Assembly (NCBI GenBank): GCA_024638345.1
Contig: JAHEKL010000149.1
Span: 1 to 6,949, forward strand
DNA: 6,949 nucleotides
Direction: 5' to 3'
DNA from: Gammaproteobacteria bacterium
Lineage (GTDB): Bacteria; Gemmatimonadota; Gemmatimonadetes; Longimicrobiales; Gaopeijiaceae
The position numbers and the translations under genes are program-made. Position 1 is the stretch's first letter; each line of letters starts with the position of its first letter. The notes under the pieces are model-generated. The model did not search any database and had not been told where the DNA came from. It saw nothing but the letters and a program-made list of their open reading frames with translations. This document shows positions 6,598-6,949 of this stretch, in pieces.

Positions 6598-6949
6598 TTA
6601 GTTCCCCTGTTCGGTCGGTTGGTCGGCCAACTCTTGGGATCGGGATAGCTGGAAGGGATCGCTCAGAGCGACTCCCAGGATCAACGAAGACATGCGGTAG
6701 TCGTTCGCTTCAGCCTGCTGGACGATCGAGCGGATTCGCGGCTGATCGAAGTACTCCGCACGGCGTCCGATTGCGTAGGCGAGCAGGTTCGCGGTGAAGT
6801 TGCGGACGAGCGGGATCGGACGTTTCATGAGCACGTCGGTCAACTCCTTCGGCGTGCTGATGTCCGTCTCGTCGTAGAAGGTGCCCTGGGTGTCGAGTGG
6901 GACGCCGTTCTCACGCATCCTTATCCTACCGGTGACGTCGTAATTGTCC
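6598..6949 (-). CDS. PSD/PSCyt-type protein, C-terminal DUF1585 (PSD2) domain (cut by window edge)
   Basis: This is the last 116 residues of a large protein whose N-terminal part lies beyond the right edge. The frame is open to position 6949, so the internal ATG near 6918 is not the start. The visible part matches the DUF1585/PSD2 domain. It has NYDVTGRIRMRENGVPLD (residues 2-19 of the visible part) and a helix with LVRNFTANLLAYAIGRRAEY. At the end come a DYRMSSLILGVALSDPFQL segment and a short polar tail. This domain normally ends multi-domain proteins in the order DUF1587-1592-1588-1585, often with an N-terminal cytochrome-c-like PSCyt domain. No CxxCH haem motif is in the visible part, so haem binding cannot be judged. 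It is the upstream gene of the operon with the HXXSHH and ankyrin genes; the stop (TAA) is 4 bases before the HXXSHH start. Confidence 0.9.
   Translation of the reverse strand, partial: DNYDVTGRIRMRENGVPLDTQGTFYDETDISTPKELTDVLMKRPIPLVRNFTANLLAYAIGRRAEYFDQPRIRSIVQQAEANDYRMSSLILGVALSDPFQLSRSQELADQPTEQGN

Noticed and set aside
1..6949. tRNA, rRNA, CRISPR, insertion-sequence or phage/defence features
   Set aside because: No repeat arrays, transposase-like proteins, terminal inverted repeats or RNA gene patterns were seen on reading both strands.

Overview
The window looks like chromosomal DNA from a high-GC, Gram-negative-type bacterium, probably an environmental and possibly uncultured lineage. 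Four of the six genes are recognisable from conserved motifs. The two export-type leaders (Tat and Sec/lipoprotein) and the PSD/HXXSHH protein families point to a phylum such as Acidobacteriota, Gemmatimonadota, Planctomycetota, Verrucomicrobiota or Myxococcota. I lean towards Acidobacteriota or Gemmatimonadota, because I recall secreted ankyrin proteins beside this gene pair there, but this placement is an inference. No rRNA, tRNA, mobile element or CRISPR array is visible.

Layout from left to right. (a) 1-190, minus: the N-terminal part of an NAD(P)-binding epimerase/dehydratase, cut by the left edge. (b) 191-388: a non-coding spacer with one weak hairpin. (c) 389-2008, minus: a complete GH20 beta-N-acetylhexosaminidase with a lipoprotein-like leader. 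(d) 2009-2202: the divergent promoter region. (e) 2203-3228, plus: a complete metallo-beta-lactamase-fold hydrolase very close in motifs to N-acyl-phosphatidylethanolamine phospholipase D (NAPE-PLD). (f) 3229-3231: a 3-base gap to a convergent gene, with a 7-bp hairpin over the junction. (g) 3232-6949, minus: a tight three-gene operon, read right to left. It holds the C-terminus of a PSD/PSCyt-type protein (DUF1585), then a Tat-exported HXXSHH (DUF1552) protein, then a secreted ankyrin-repeat protein.

The operon on the right is the most interesting part. The first and second genes are 4 bases apart. The second and third overlap by 4 bases (ATGA), so all three are probably co-transcribed and at least the last two are translationally coupled. 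All three products should be outside the cytoplasm (the first by family expectation, since its N-terminus is not seen). The PSD/PSCyt and HXXSHH pairing is a known genomic association of unknown biochemical function. A periplasmic ankyrin scaffold as third partner suggests an extracytoplasmic protein complex that has not been functionally described. The GH20 enzyme and the NAPE-PLD-like enzyme flank this operon but are not in it, and nothing in the sequence ties them to it functionally.
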